This document shows, piece by piece, positions 11,952-22,566 of a stretch of DNA of 64,000 nt; the first letter of the stretch is position 1, and each line of letters opens with the position of its first letter. The notes beneath the pieces are model-generated. The model did no database searches, was not told the origin of the DNA, and saw only the letters and a list, made by a program, of their open reading frames with translations. The translations under genes were made by a program, and so were the position numbers. This stretch comes from Acidovorax sp. NCPPB 3576 (GTDB lineage Bacteria; Pseudomonadota; Gammaproteobacteria; Burkholderiales; Burkholderiaceae_C): NCBI RefSeq assembly GCF_028473605.1, contig NZ_CP097267.1, positions 5,076,501-5,140,500 of the forward strand. Direction: 5' to 3'.

Positions 11952-13393
11952 GTGCGGTCCTTGCGCATCCAACTGCTTCTTTTCTGGGCCTTTCTGCTGG
12001 CCGCCTGTGCCCTGGTCGCGGCCATCATCGTGGTGCTCTACCAGACGGGCTCGGGCGCCCAGGTGGCGTCCAGCCGGGCACGCGCCACGCAGGCCTGCGA
12101 TGACATCGCCACGCGCTACGCCAAGTCAGTGCCCACGGTGCCGGCCGACACCCCCCAGACCGATCTGCTGCGCGTGCTGCTGCACGTGGTGCTGCTGGAA
12201 GCGCCGCAGGTGGAAGGCGGCGTGTGGCGCGCCGGCAGCGGCATGCTGGCCTATGCCTACCCCACCTATGAAGGCAGCGGCGTCAAGATCGACGTGCCGG
12301 CCGCCGAGCAGCCGCTCATCGTCGAATTGGCCAGGCAAGCCGGCAGCACCGGCCAGCCCGTCGTGAACCTGGTTCGCGGCAGCCGCGAGGTGCTAATCGT
12401 CGCGGCCTGCCACCTGGCCGCGCACCCCGGCACCGCGGTGTGGACCATGACGCGCGCCCACGCCGGCGCCATCGCCGCACAGGACACCCTGCGCACCGGC
12501 ATCGCGGTGCTGGCGCTGCTGGTGGTGGCCTCGGGTGCCTGGCTGGGCTGGATGCTGCTGCGCGGCCTGCGCCAGGTGCGGCGCCTGGAAAGCGCGCTGG
12601 CCCAGGCCCAGGGCGACACCGTGCCGCACCTGGAGCGCACCGGCATCCGCGAGCTGGACCGCATCGTTGACAGCTTCAATGCCTTCGGCACCCGCCTGGA
12701 AGACGCACGCGCCCGGCTGAAGGCGGCCCTGGCCCAGCGCCACCGCGACCTGCGCCTGACCGCCCTGGGCCGCATGACGGCCTCGGTCGCGCACGAGATC
12801 CGCAACCCCATCGCCGCCATGCGCCTGAAGGCCGACAACGCCTTGGCCGCGCCGCCGGCCCGCCATGCCGACGCGCTGGCGTCCATCGTCACGCAGATCG
12901 ACCGGCTGGAGGGCCTGGTGCAAAGCCTGCTGTCGCTGGTGCAGCCGCTCACCCTCAGCCCCCGCACCGTGCCGCTCGGCCCCTGGCTGCAGGAACGGCT
13001 GGACACCGCCCGCGCGGGTTCGCAAGCCCGCGGCGTGCGGCTGGCGCTGCGCGGCGAGGCCCCCGCCGACGCCGTGTTCGACCCCGTGCACACGGCACGC
13101 GCCATCGACAACCTGCTGGACAACGCCGTGCGCCATGCGCCGGCCGGCGGCGAAGCCGTGCTGTCGGCACAGGTGGATGCGGCGCGCACCCTGTTCACGC
13201 TGACGGTGGAGGACAACGGCCCCGGCGTGCCCGAAGACCTGCGGGCGCAACTGTTCGAGCCCTTCGCCACCGGCCGCGCCGACGGCAACGGCCTGGGCCT
13301 GGCCCTGGCGCGCGAAGTGGCCCTGGCCCACGGGGGCGAGCTGCATTACGTGCCGCGCGAAGGCGGCGGCGCCCGTTTCATCCTGGAGCTGCC

Positions 13394-13409
<16 letters not shown>
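11952..13409 (+). CDS. membrane sensor histidine kinase
   Basis: This 485-residue kinase begins with a transmembrane helix (LLLFWAFLLAACALVAAIIVV), a periplasmic sensor of about 140 residues, a second helix (TGIAVLALLVVASGAWLGWM) and a HAMP-like linker. The H-box is SVAHEIRNPIAAM (phospho-acceptor His about residue 281), followed by the N-box NLLDNAVRHAP and the ATP-lid motifs DNGPGVPE and GNGLGLALA. The start is GTG. Its 3' end overlaps the response regulator by 16 bases. The periplasmic signal is unknown; the linked targets are two repeat-domain proteins and an MFS transporter. Confidence 0.92.
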
Positions 13410-14782
<1,373 letters not shown>

Positions 14783-14791
14783 CCGACCGCC

Positions 14792-14815
14792 TGTCGCGAA
14801 AGCGGACAACCTGTC
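14792..14815 (+). promoter_or_regulatory. candidate activator site: TGTC/GACA inverted repeats
   Basis: TGTC (14792-14795), GACA (14805-14808) and TGTC (14812-14815) form two overlapping inverted repeats, TGTC-N9-GACA and GACA-N3-TGTC, immediately after the regulator stop. They lie about 70-90 bases upstream of the -24/-12 promoter, a usual place for an enhancer of a sigma-54 activator. The assignment to the neighbouring regulator is inference. Confidence 0.5.
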
Positions 14816-14880
14816 GCCGTTCCACCCACTGCGCACACCCGCCATCGCACGCAAGTGGTTGATTCATAAGGAATCTAACC

Positions 14881-14897
14881 TTGGCACGCGTCTTGAG
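14881..14897 (+). promoter_or_regulatory. sigma-54 (-24/-12) promoter
   Basis: TTGGCACGCGTCTTGAG matches the consensus TGGCACG-N4-TTGC except for A in place of the last C. The GG of the -24 element and the G of the -12 element keep the required spacing. It is 37 bases upstream of the next gene, which begins after AAAGGA. Confidence 0.75.
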
Positions 14898-14933
14898 TGA
14901 GAAAGCGCATCCCCACTCGAAAGGATGACTTTC

Positions 14934-15629
14934 ATGACGCTCCACCCCTTGCTCCGCACCGGCCTGATGGCCGCAGCCCTCGCCGCCGCCAGCGCCCACG
15001 CACAGCTGCCTCCACCCCCGCCCGGCGGGCCGGGCCCCCTGGCCCAGGCCCCCGCCGCCGAGCAGTCCGCGACCGCGAGCGGCCGGCTGCAGCGCTGGCT
15101 GCCCAACCCGAACGGCGAAGCGGATGGCCTGCTGCTGCAGGACGGCACGCAGATCGCCTTCCCGCCCCACCTGTCGGAGTCCCTCACCGCGTGGCTGCGC
15201 CCCGGCGACCCGGTGGAAGTGACCGGCTGGCACCGCCCCGATGCGCCCGTGCTGCGCGCCGAGACCTTCCAGTCGCAGGGCCGCACGGTGCAGGACACGC
15301 CGCCCACCCCCGGCCAGCGCCCCCCGCCGCCTCCGCGCGAGGCCCTGACGGCCCTGCAGGCCAACGGCCGCGTGGCTCAGGTGCTGTTCAACAGCCGCGG
15401 CGATGCGCATGGCCTGCTGCTGGAAGACGGTGTGGTCGTGCGCTTTCCGCCCCACATGGGCACGTCGGTCGCGGCGCTGCTCAAGCCCGGCGCCACCGTG
15501 GCGGTGCGCGGCTGGGGCACCCGCAACGCGCTGGGCACCGGCATGGAGGCCGCGCAAATGGGTGCCACGCCGGACACCCTGCAGGACATGCTGGGCGGCC
15601 CGATCGGCGCCCCGGCACTGCGCCCGTGA
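14934..15629 (+). CDS. exported protein with two repeats of an OB-like domain
   Basis: The 231-residue product has a signal peptide (MTLHPLLRTGLMAAALAAAS, cut after AHAQ), a Pro-rich linker, and two copies of a module of about 50 residues. Copy one runs from GRLQRWLPNPNGEADGLLLQ to DPVEVTGW; copy two from GRVAQVLFNSRGDAHGLLLE to ATVAVRGW. Each has the pattern GR-x-(8-10)-G-(D/E)-x-x-GLLL-(Q/E)-DG, then FPPH, then L-x-PG-x-x-V-x-V-x-GW, suggesting small beta-barrels. I do not recognise a named family. ATG 14934 is preferred because AGGA lies 8 bases upstream; ATG 14925 is also in frame. It is the first gene after the sigma-54 promoter. Confidence 0.75.
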   Translation: MTLHPLLRTGLMAAALAAASAHAQLPPPPPGGPGPLAQAPAAEQSATASGRLQRWLPNPNGEADGLLLQDGTQIAFPPHLSESLTAWLRPGDPVEVTGWHRPDAPVLRAETFQSQGRTVQDTPPTPGQRPPPPPREALTALQANGRVAQVLFNSRGDAHGLLLEDGVVVRFPPHMGTSVAALLKPGATVAVRGWGTRNALGTGMEAAQMGATPDTLQDMLGGPIGAPALRP

Positions 15630-15693
15630 AGCCGCCGCCCGGCACGTTTTTTTCCGCACCGGCTTCTTCTTCCCTCACCCATTCGGAAACACC

Positions 15694-16251
15694 ATGAGCA
15701 AACCCCAGGAAATGATCGACGTCTGGTCCCTCGAAGGCCAGTTCCAGCATGCCCTCTACAGCCCCCGCGGCGACGTCGAGGGCGTGATGATCGATGTGGA
15801 TGGCGTTCCCGCGCAGTTCGTGTTCGGCAAGCACGACGACCGTGCGGCACGGTCCTTCGAGTCCCTGCGCGCCGGCCAGACGGTGGTCGTCAACGGCACC
15901 GTGGAGCCCCCGCCACCCCATGGCGAGGCCGCGCACGAGGTCTATGCGTTTGAGCGGCTGGTGTCCATCGACGGCCAGGCGTTCGCGCCGGACGACGCGC
16001 CGCGCGAGGTAAAAGGCCGCGTTGCGCGCATCCACCACGCGCGGCACGGCGAGCCCAACGGCGTGGTGCTGGACACGGGCGATTTCATCCACACGCGACC
16101 CGAAGGCTTTGCCCAGTTGCACCTGAAGCCGGGCGATGCGGTGACGGCCCACGGCCCCGCCAGGCCCTTGCGCGGCGGCACCGGCGGCCACGTGATCGAG
16201 GCGCACACCGTCAACGGCCACCCGGTACCGGGCAAGCCCGCCAAGCCGTGA
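15694..16251 (+). CDS. repeat-domain protein related to the preceding gene
   Basis: The 185-residue protein has no signal peptide and contains two degenerate copies of the module seen in the upstream gene: LEGQFQHALYSPRGDVEGVM in the first half and GRVARIHHARHGEPNGVVLD followed by LHLKPGDAVTAHG in the second. It is therefore probably a cytoplasmic counterpart or paralogue of the exported protein. GGAA precedes the ATG. It sits in the presumed sigma-54-driven transcript, with the MFS transporter starting 4 bases after its stop. Function unknown. Confidence 0.78.
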   Translation: MSKPQEMIDVWSLEGQFQHALYSPRGDVEGVMIDVDGVPAQFVFGKHDDRAARSFESLRAGQTVVVNGTVEPPPPHGEAAHEVYAFERLVSIDGQAFAPDDAPREVKGRVARIHHARHGEPNGVVLDTGDFIHTRPEGFAQLHLKPGDAVTAHGPARPLRGGTGGHVIEAHTVNGHPVPGKPAKP

Positions 16252-16255
16252 CGCG

Positions 16256-17587
16256 ATGACCGCCGCGCACACCGCCCCTGGCGCGCTTTCCGCGCCCACC
16301 CCGGACGCACCGCCCCGAAGCGCCGCAGGCGCTGCGGCCGGCGCCTCCCTGACCGCCCTGGCCTGGATGGCGTTCTTCATGGCGGACGTGCGCGACGGGC
16401 TCGGTCCGTTCCTCGCCACCTACCTGCAAACCCAACGCATCGACCATACGATGATCGGCATCGTGCTGTCCGCCGGTGGGCTTGCCGCCATGGCGGCCAC
16501 GCCGCTGGCCGGCGCCTTCGCGGACCGCACGCGCGCCAAGCGGGCGCTGGTGGCGGTCTGCGCGCTGACGGTGCTGGGCGCGAGTGCCGTCGCCTTCCTG
16601 ACCCGGTCGCCCAGCGTGCTGGTGCTGTCGCAGGTACTCACCGGCGCCGCCGGCGCGGTGCTGGCAGCCGCACTGGCCGCGCTCACGCTCGGGCTGGCGC
16701 GCAGCGCCGGCCTGCGCCACCAGACCGGCCGCAACGAGGCCTACAGCCATGCCGGCAACATCGTGTCCGCACTGGGGGCCGCGGGCTTCGCGCACTGGAT
16801 GGGCGCGCCCTGGATGCTCGTCGTCATGACCGCCATGGCCGTGGGTGCACTGGCGTGCCTGCGGGCGATCCGGCCCGGCGACATCGACCATGTGGCCGCG
16901 CGCGGCGCCGAAGCCGACGGTGCCAAGCCTGCCCCCTCCTCCCACCCCGAAGCCGTGGCACCCGAAGGTTTCCGCGCGTTTCTAGGCCACCGCGCGCTGT
17001 GGTGCTTCGGGCTGGCCTGCGCGCTCTTTCATCTGGGCAATGCGTCCATGCTGCCGCTGCTGAACCAGCGGCTTGCCGCCACAGTGCCTGACTCGTCCCC
17101 ACTGCTCTGGACGGGTGTCGCCATCGTCGTCGCGCAGTTGACCATGGTGCCGGTGGCCCTGTGGGTGTCGCGCAGCCGGCGGTGGGACCTGCAGGTGTTC
17201 GTGTACATCGCCATCCTGGCGCTCCCGGTGCGCGGCGTCATCGCCTGGGCCATTCCCGATGCCTGGGCCAACATCCCGGTGCAGGTACTCGACGGGCTGG
17301 CCGCCGGCGCCTTGGGCGTGGCTACGCCGCTGATGGTGGAGCGCTACGTGCGCGGCAGCGGCCGCTACAACACCGCGCTGGGGCTGGTGATGACGCTGCA
17401 GGGCGTGGGCGCGGCGCTGAGCCCGGCCATCGCCAACAGCGTGGTGGGCGCACAAGGGCACTTCGGGCTGGCGTTTGCCGTGCTGGCAGGCTGCGCGGTG
17501 CTGGCCCTGCCGGCCTTCTGGCTGGCGCAGCGGGTGGCCACCCAGGGCGGCGCAGCACAGCCGAGGCCGCCGGCCATCCCTTCTTGA
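16256..17587 (+). CDS. major facilitator superfamily transporter
   Basis: The 443-residue protein has about 12 hydrophobic segments in two halves, with a hydrophilic central loop (about residues 205-235), and the MFS loop motif GAFADRTRAKRAL between helices 2 and 3. The N-terminus is Ala/Pro-rich and precedes MAFFMADVRDGLGPFLATYL, a segment typical of one poorly characterised MFS group. The substrate is unknown. The 4-base gap from the repeat-domain gene implies co-transcription, so this transporter is probably an output of the two-component system. Confidence 0.88.
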   Translation: MTAAHTAPGALSAPTPDAPPRSAAGAAAGASLTALAWMAFFMADVRDGLGPFLATYLQTQRIDHTMIGIVLSAGGLAAMAATPLAGAFADRTRAKRALVAVCALTVLGASAVAFLTRSPSVLVLSQVLTGAAGAVLAAALAALTLGLARSAGLRHQTGRNEAYSHAGNIVSALGAAGFAHWMGAPWMLVVMTAMAVGALACLRAIRPGDIDHVAARGAEADGAKPAPSSHPEAVAPEGFRAFLGHRALWCFGLACALFHLGNASMLPLLNQRLAATVPDSSPLLWTGVAIVVAQLTMVPVALWVSRSRRWDLQVFVYIAILALPVRGVIAWAIPDAWANIPVQVLDGLAAGALGVATPLMVERYVRGSGRYNTALGLVMTLQGVGAALSPAIANSVVGAQGHFGLAFAVLAGCAVLALPAFWLAQRVATQGGAAQPRPPAIPS

Positions 17588-17769
17588 GGCGGCTGAAGCA
17601 CCTGCCCCATTCGTCAATCCGCCCGTCTTTTCCGGTTGACGGCTTCCAAGCCCATGCGTTACAACATGTTTCCCGCCGCGCCTGACCACCGGGCCTGATC
17701 TATGAAGCGACCCCGAGCGTTGCCTGCCCCGCGGCCTGTCCCACCCAAAACTGCAGGGGAGTCATCCGC

Positions 17770-19239
17770 ATGGCACGAGGCGACGGCATCCACGATATTT
17801 CCATGGGCGCGCACGACGCCCTGCACGCGATCGGCCGGCGGGCCGACGCCTTGCTTCTGGGCGTCGTCGCCCTGGGCTGGGGTGTCGCCCTCTGGGTCGG
17901 CGTGGTGCACGGCCGGCCCGGCACCGCTGCGCTGTGGGGTTTGGCGCTGACCGGAATGGCAGCGCTGGCCTACCTGCTGGCGCGCGGCACGCTGCTCAGC
18001 CGGCTGGCCATGGTGGCGGCCGGCATGGGCATGGTGGCGCTGCACATCCAGATCAGCCTGGGCGCGACGGAAATGCACTTCGGCGTGTTCGTGTTCCTGG
18101 CCTTCCTGCTGGCCTACCGCGACTGGCGGCCCATCGTCTTCGCAGCGGGGCTGATCGCGGTGCACCACATCGCGTTCGACCGGCTGCAACTGGCCGGGCT
18201 GCCCATCTACTGCCTGACCGAGCCCGACTTCGGCCGCATCCTGATCCACGCCAGCTTCGTGGTGGTGCAGACCGCCGTGGAAGTGGGCATCGCCCTGCGC
18301 ACGCGGGCCGATGCGGTCGAGTCGGCCGAGCTGCAGCAGCTGTGCCGCCTGCAGGCGAACGGCCAGCTGTCGCTGGACGTGGGCCATGTCACCGTGCGCA
18401 GCGCGGCGGCGCAGGCGCTGCAAGGCGCGCTGCTGCGCCTCAACGGCGTGGTGGCCGACGTGCACCTGGCGGCGGCCGGCCTGGCATCGGCCTCCGGCGA
18501 GATCGCCTCCGGCAACCGCGACCTGAGCCAGCGCACCGAGCGCACCGCCTCGCACCTGCAGGAGGCCGCCGCGTCCATGGAGCAACTGGACGGCGTGGTG
18601 CGCCACAGCGTGCAGGAGGCCGTGGCCGCGCGCCGCCTGACGCAGGAGGCCACGCAGCTGGCCGAGCAGTGCGGCGGCGTGGTGACCGAAGTGGTGGCGA
18701 CCATGGAGGGCATCCATTCCAGCGCCGGCCGCATTGCCGACATCGTGAGCGTGATCGACGGCATCGCTTTCCAGACGAACATCCTCGCGCTGAACGCCGC
18801 CGTGGAAGCCGCGCGCGCCGGCGAGCAGGGCCGGGGCTTCGCCGTGGTGGCCAGCGAGGTGCGGGCCCTGGCCGGGCGCAGCGCCGAAGCCGCGCGCGAG
18901 GTGCGCACGCTGATCGCCGCTTCGGTGGCGCAGGCCCAGCGCGGCAGCACGCTGGCGGCCGACGCGGGCCGCAACATGCAGAACGTGGTCGATTGCGCGC
19001 GGCGCGCCTCGCAGGTCGTGGTCACCATCAGCACGTCGGTCGAAGGCCAGTCCAGCGACCTGGGCCGAGTCAGCACGTCGGTCACCGAGCTCGACCACAT
19101 GACCCAGCAGAACGCGGCGCTGGTCGAGCAGTCCTCCGCCGCGGCGGCCAGCCTGCTGGAGCATGCCGGCCGGCTCAAGAGCGTGGTGGAAGGGTTCCAG
19201 TTCCAGACGCCGCACGGCACGCTGGCGGCGCCCGCCTGA
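17770..19239 (+). CDS. methyl-accepting chemotaxis protein with membrane-embedded sensor
   Basis: The 489-residue protein has an N-terminal hydrophobic block of five or six helices (residues about 25-180), then a signalling domain with the invariant hairpin [20 protein letters not shown] and [16 protein letters not shown]. No large periplasmic domain is present. The membrane block contains [20 protein letters not shown] and a VHHIAFD segment, with paired His that could bind a ligand or cofactor. The C-terminus lacks the NWETF-type pentapeptide that tethers CheR/CheB. It stands alone, with no che genes in the window. Confidence 0.92.
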   Translation: MARGDGIHDISMGAHDALHAIGRRADALLLGVVALGWGVALWVGVVHGRPGTAALWGLALTGMAALAYLLARGTLLSRLAMVAAGMGMVALHIQISLGATEMHFGVFVFLAFLLAYRDWRPIVFAAGLIAVHHIAFDRLQLAGLPIYCLTEPDFGRILIHASFVVVQTAVEVGIALRTRADAVESAELQQLCRLQANGQLSLDVGHVTVRSAAAQALQGALLRLNGVVADVHLAAAGLASASGEIASGNRDLSQRTERTASHLQEAAASMEQLDGVVRHSVQEAVAARRLTQEATQLAEQCGGVVTEVVATMEGIHSSAGRIADIVSVIDGIAFQTNILALNAAVEAARAGEQGRGFAVVASEVRALAGRSAEAAREVRTLIAASVAQAQRGSTLAADAGRNMQNVVDCARRASQVVVTISTSVEGQSSDLGRVSTSVTELDHMTQQNAALVEQSSAAAASLLEHAGRLKSVVEGFQFQTPHGTLAAPA

Positions 19240-19281
19240 GACGGGGCGCCCGCCTGAGACGGGGGCGCATGCCGCCTCGCG

Positions 19282-19605
19282 TCATGCGAGCTTGAGGTAC
19301 ACCGTTCCCTGTTCCACGCGCACGGGGTAACTGCGCAGGCCCTGGGTGAGCGGCGCACACAGCGCGCTGCCGTCCCGCACGTCGAAGCGGCCCTGGTGCA
19401 GCGGGCACTCGATTTCGTGCCCCTCCAGGAAGCCGTCGCACAGCCGCGCATTACCGTGCGTGCACAGGTTATCAGTGGCGAACACCTCGCCTTCCACGGT
19501 GTAGAGCGCCACGTCGCGTCCTTCGACGGTCACGCCCACCACGTCGTCCTCGGGCAGGTCGGCGCGCGCGGCCGCCTCGGTCCATCCGGTGTCGATTGCT
19601 GGCAT
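19282..19605 (-). CDS. nagAb: Rieske ferredoxin of salicylate 5-hydroxylase
   Basis: This 107-residue protein carries a Rieske [2Fe-2S] site: C-x-H in [10 protein letters not shown] and C-x-x-H in ECPLHQGRF. It passes electrons from the reductase NagAa to the oxygenase NagGH. GAGGAG precedes the ATG. It is the last gene of the nagAa-G-H-Ab order, the same order as in the naphthalene/salicylate operon of Ralstonia sp. U2; here the naphthalene dioxygenase genes nagAcAd do not follow. Confidence 0.9.
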   Translation of the reverse strand: MPAIDTGWTEAAARADLPEDDVVGVTVEGRDVALYTVEGEVFATDNLCTHGNARLCDGFLEGHEIECPLHQGRFDVRDGSALCAPLTQGLRSYPVRVEQGTVYLKLA

Positions 19606-19616
19606 GGTGTGTCTCC

Positions 19617-20108
19617 TCAGATGGGATAGATGATGGAATTCGGGATCATTTCGCTGTCGTAGATGCATTCCTTGCGGGCGAAGCGCAGGCCTTCGGGCGT
19701 GCGCACCACCACGTCCAGGTAGCGCCCCACGTTGAACACCGTGGAGGGCTCCGAGAGCTTGGTGCGAAAGACGGCGTAGTTCGCCTCGCACGCCCAGCGG
19801 CCCTCACCGACCTGGCGCACGGTGGGCGCGCCGATCACGTGGCGCTGGTAATACGGGTCGTGGAACAGCGTCTCGCGGATGCCATAGACGCGGTCCTTGA
19901 GCATGCCCTGGCTGTCGAACGACAGCGTGGCCAGCGGCAGGCCGCGCTCGTGGTTCTCGCGCGGCTGCAGGCGGTAGAGGCAGTCTTCGGTGAAAAAGCC
20001 GGGCCACCGGTCCCACTGCGCCGCGTCGAGCGCGGCGGCGTAGTCGACATAGAGCTGCTGCAGGGCGAAGTAGTCGGCGAATTCGATCGCGGTGGATTGG
20101 GCGTCCAT
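19617..20108 (-). CDS. nagH: salicylate 5-hydroxylase, small oxygenase subunit
   Basis: This 163-residue protein is the beta subunit of a ring-hydroxylating oxygenase, with the family segments [20 protein letters not shown] and [16 protein letters not shown]. It supports the NagG catalytic subunit structurally. It is 3 bases from nagG and 11 from nagAb, so the operon is tight. The identity rests on gene order and neighbours more than on any motif unique to NagH. Confidence 0.88.
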   Translation of the reverse strand: MDAQSTAIEFADYFALQQLYVDYAAALDAAQWDRWPGFFTEDCLYRLQPRENHERGLPLATLSFDSQGMLKDRVYGIRETLFHDPYYQRHVIGAPTVRQVGEGRWACEANYAVFRTKLSEPSTVFNVGRYLDVVVRTPEGLRFARKECIYDSEMIPNSIIYPI

Positions 20109-20111
20109 GGT

Positions 20112-21377
20112 TCAGTCCTCCTTTTCCATCACGTTGCGCCAGTACTCGTACATGCCGCGGATCAGCGTCTCGGTGACCATGTGGTCGGTGTCTCCCACCC
20201 CGTGGCCGCCCAACTCGACCAGCGCACGGTGAAAGGGCTTTTGCTCGAAGCCCTGCTGCGAGAACTCGATCACCTCGCCGTCGTCGGCCGAGACGAAGCC
20301 CGCCGGCCCGAACAGGTTGGCCTGGCGCAGACGGCGCTCGGTCATCTCGTCGGTGTCGTCCTCGAAGCCGAAGTGCGTCCATTCGAAGTCGAAGGCATCG
20401 TGGCCCACGGGCTGGATGTGGCGCGTGGAGACACTGTTGACCTGCTGCTGCAGGATCACGCTGGGAAACAGCGTGGTCATCACCGCCGTGGGCCCGCCCC
20501 ACCAGGGCTCGGGCACGATGTCGAGAAAGCGCGGGTCTTCCAGCTGCATGCCGGCCTTGAAGCTGGAGACGTTGGACACGTCGGACTGCTTCTTGGCCTC
20601 GCCGCGCGTGGACACCATGGCCGCGTGGCGGTGGCGCGCATCCATCTTCAGCTCCGACTTGTTGTCGGCCCGCCAGAGCCCGAAGGTGACGAACCAGGTG
20701 TGCAGCAGGCCGGGGTGGTAGGGGTCCTTGATGTTCTCCTGCATCAGCTTCCAGTTGCCCGGAATGCGCTGGCGGTTGTACCCCAGGATCTTGAGCTTGC
20801 GGCCGTTGAACAGGCGGTCGAAGTAACCCAGGATCACCGGCCCGAGGAAATCCTCCAGCGACTCCACGCCGTGGTCGAACGAGGCAAAAACCACGCCGCC
20901 GCGCGTGGCCACCTTGAGCCGCGTCAGGCCATGTTCCTCCAGCTTGAAATCCGCCGGCATGCCGCCGTGGACCTTGCCGTCCTGCTTGACGCCACGCCGG
21001 AAGGGCACGCCCTGCAACGCGCCGTCGAGTTTGTAGTTCCACTGGTGGTAGGGGCAGACGAACTCCTTGCGGTTGCCATGGCGCTCCCGGCAAAACCGCA
21101 TGCCGCGGTGCGCGCACACGTTCTCCACCACGTGCAGTTGCATGTCCTCGCCACGCACCAGGATCACCGAGCGTTCGCCGATCGCCGTGCGCTTGAAGTC
21201 GCCCGGGTTCGGCACCTCGGCCTCCAGGCCCACGTAGCACCAGTGGCTGCGGTAGAAGAACCGCTCCAGTTCGCGGCGGTAGATGTCCTCGCTGGTATAG
21301 GCCGCGAAGGGCACGCGGTGCGTGCCGGGGCTTTCCCAGGTCGGATGCAATGGGAAGACGGGATGGGGCGTATTCAT
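20112..21377 (-). CDS. nagG: salicylate 5-hydroxylase, large oxygenase subunit
   Basis: The 421-residue alpha subunit has a Rieske centre (CAHRG, then CPYHQWNY) and a mononuclear iron site (ENIKDPYHPGLLH) whose Asp and His ligands are intact. With NagH, NagAa and NagAb it converts salicylate to gentisate using NADH and O2. The catalytic domain continues to a conserved C-terminus (RGMYEYWRNVMEKED). A related anthranilate or other salicylate-type hydroxylase cannot be excluded, but the NagR-like regulator and the gentisate genes 12 kb away support salicylate. Confidence 0.88.
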   Translation of the reverse strand: MNTPHPVFPLHPTWESPGTHRVPFAAYTSEDIYRRELERFFYRSHWCYVGLEAEVPNPGDFKRTAIGERSVILVRGEDMQLHVVENVCAHRGMRFCRERHGNRKEFVCPYHQWNYKLDGALQGVPFRRGVKQDGKVHGGMPADFKLEEHGLTRLKVATRGGVVFASFDHGVESLEDFLGPVILGYFDRLFNGRKLKILGYNRQRIPGNWKLMQENIKDPYHPGLLHTWFVTFGLWRADNKSELKMDARHRHAAMVSTRGEAKKQSDVSNVSSFKAGMQLEDPRFLDIVPEPWWGGPTAVMTTLFPSVILQQQVNSVSTRHIQPVGHDAFDFEWTHFGFEDDTDEMTERRLRQANLFGPAGFVSADDGEVIEFSQQGFEQKPFHRALVELGGHGVGDTDHMVTETLIRGMYEYWRNVMEKED

Positions 21378-21460
21378 GGCGTTGTCTCCTTGGGGCTTGT
21401 GATGGGGCGTTGCGAATCAAGAGAAGGAAGGGCGCGCAGGAAGGGGCACTGGCCCCTGCC

Positions 21461-22453
21461 TCACGGCGTGCTGGCGTAGAAGGCATCCGCGTAGAGATGC
21501 TCGGCGGCGACGCCACGCTGGCGCGCCAGCAGCGACACGGCCTCCACCATGGGCGGCGATCCGCACAGGTAGGCGCGCCAGCCTTCCAGGGTGGGCCAGT
21601 CCTGCGCGATCGCGTCGGTGACCAAGCCTGTGCGCTGGCCCGGCGCCGCATCGGCCGCGGCCACCACGGCATGCACCTGCAATTGCGGGTGGCGCTGCTG
21701 CAGATCTTTCAGCCAATGCAGGCCGTAGACATCGCGCGCCGATCGGGCGCCGGCATAGACGTGGATGGGGTTGGGCATGCCCGACTCCAGCGCACCACGC
21801 ACGATGGAGAGGATCGGCGCCAGCCCCGTGCCGCCCGCCACGCAGAGCATGGGACCTTCGTACTTGCGGCGCAGGTAGGCCGAGCCCAGCGGCCCGCTCA
21901 CGCGCACCGCATCGCCCACGGCCAGCACCTGGGCCACATGGGTGGACACCCGCCCGCCCTCGACCAGCCTCACGTGGAATTCGAGTTCGTCATCGTGCGG
22001 CAGCCCGGCCATCGAATACGGCCGCACCAGGCCCGGGCCGAACTGCAACTGCGCGTACTGCCCCGGCGAAAAGTCCAGCGGCTTGGCCGGCTTGAGGCGC
22101 AGGCGGCGGATGTCGTGCGTGAGCGTTTCCACCGCCGTCACCGTGGCCTTGAGCGTGCGGGCGGTGTGCACCACCACCTCGTCGGGCTCGGGGATCTCGA
22201 TGGTGCAGGACTCGCTCAGCACCGTCTGGCAGGCCATCACGTACTGCCCCTCGCCGCCGCCCAGCGGCGGCATGCGCAGCGCCTGGCCCGCATCGATCAC
22301 CTCGCCCGAAATCACCTTGCAGCGGCAGGTGCCGCAGCGCCCGGCCATGCAGCTGTAGGAAACGGGAATCTGGTGCTCGCGCAGCACTTCCAGCAGGTTG
22401 GCGCCCGGCGCCACGGGCAGCACGCGGCCCAGCGGCTCGATATGCAGTTCCAT
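21461..22453 (-). CDS. nagAa: ferredoxin reductase of salicylate 5-hydroxylase
   Basis: The 330-residue protein has an N-terminal plant-type [2Fe-2S] domain ([12 protein letters not shown] plus a distal Cys in YVMACQT), an FAD domain (RPYSMAGLP) and an NAD domain ([15 protein letters not shown]). It takes electrons from NADH to NagAb. It is the first gene of the operon, transcribed divergently from the NagR-like regulator, with the control region between them. Confidence 0.9.
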   Translation of the reverse strand: MELHIEPLGRVLPVAPGANLLEVLREHQIPVSYSCMAGRCGTCRCKVISGEVIDAGQALRMPPLGGGEGQYVMACQTVLSESCTIEIPEPDEVVVHTARTLKATVTAVETLTHDIRRLRLKPAKPLDFSPGQYAQLQFGPGLVRPYSMAGLPHDDELEFHVRLVEGGRVSTHVAQVLAVGDAVRVSGPLGSAYLRRKYEGPMLCVAGGTGLAPILSIVRGALESGMPNPIHVYAGARSARDVYGLHWLKDLQQRHPQLQVHAVVAAADAAPGQRTGLVTDAIAQDWPTLEGWRAYLCGSPPMVEAVSLLARQRGVAAEHLYADAFYASTP

Positions 22454-22525
22454 CGGGTTGTCTCACTCACTGTCGTTGTTATGGCCTCGATCATTCCCGT
22501 GATCCGATAATCAGCCAATAGAATG

Positions 22526-22555
22526 GCGTGAATACACCGCATCACCCTGATGAAT
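22526..22555 (-). promoter_or_regulatory. candidate NagR/NahR-type binding site
   Basis: On the minus strand the nagAa-nagR gap contains ATTCATCAGGGTGAT (22555-22541), which keeps the outer parts (ATTCA, TGAT) and length of the NahR-family consensus ATTCACGCT-N2-TGAT. ATTCACGC (22533-22526) follows, matching the inner half exactly. This places the regulator where it could control both divergent transcripts in response to salicylate. The match is partial. Confidence 0.5.
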
Positions 22556-22566
22556 AAAGGTGCCCC

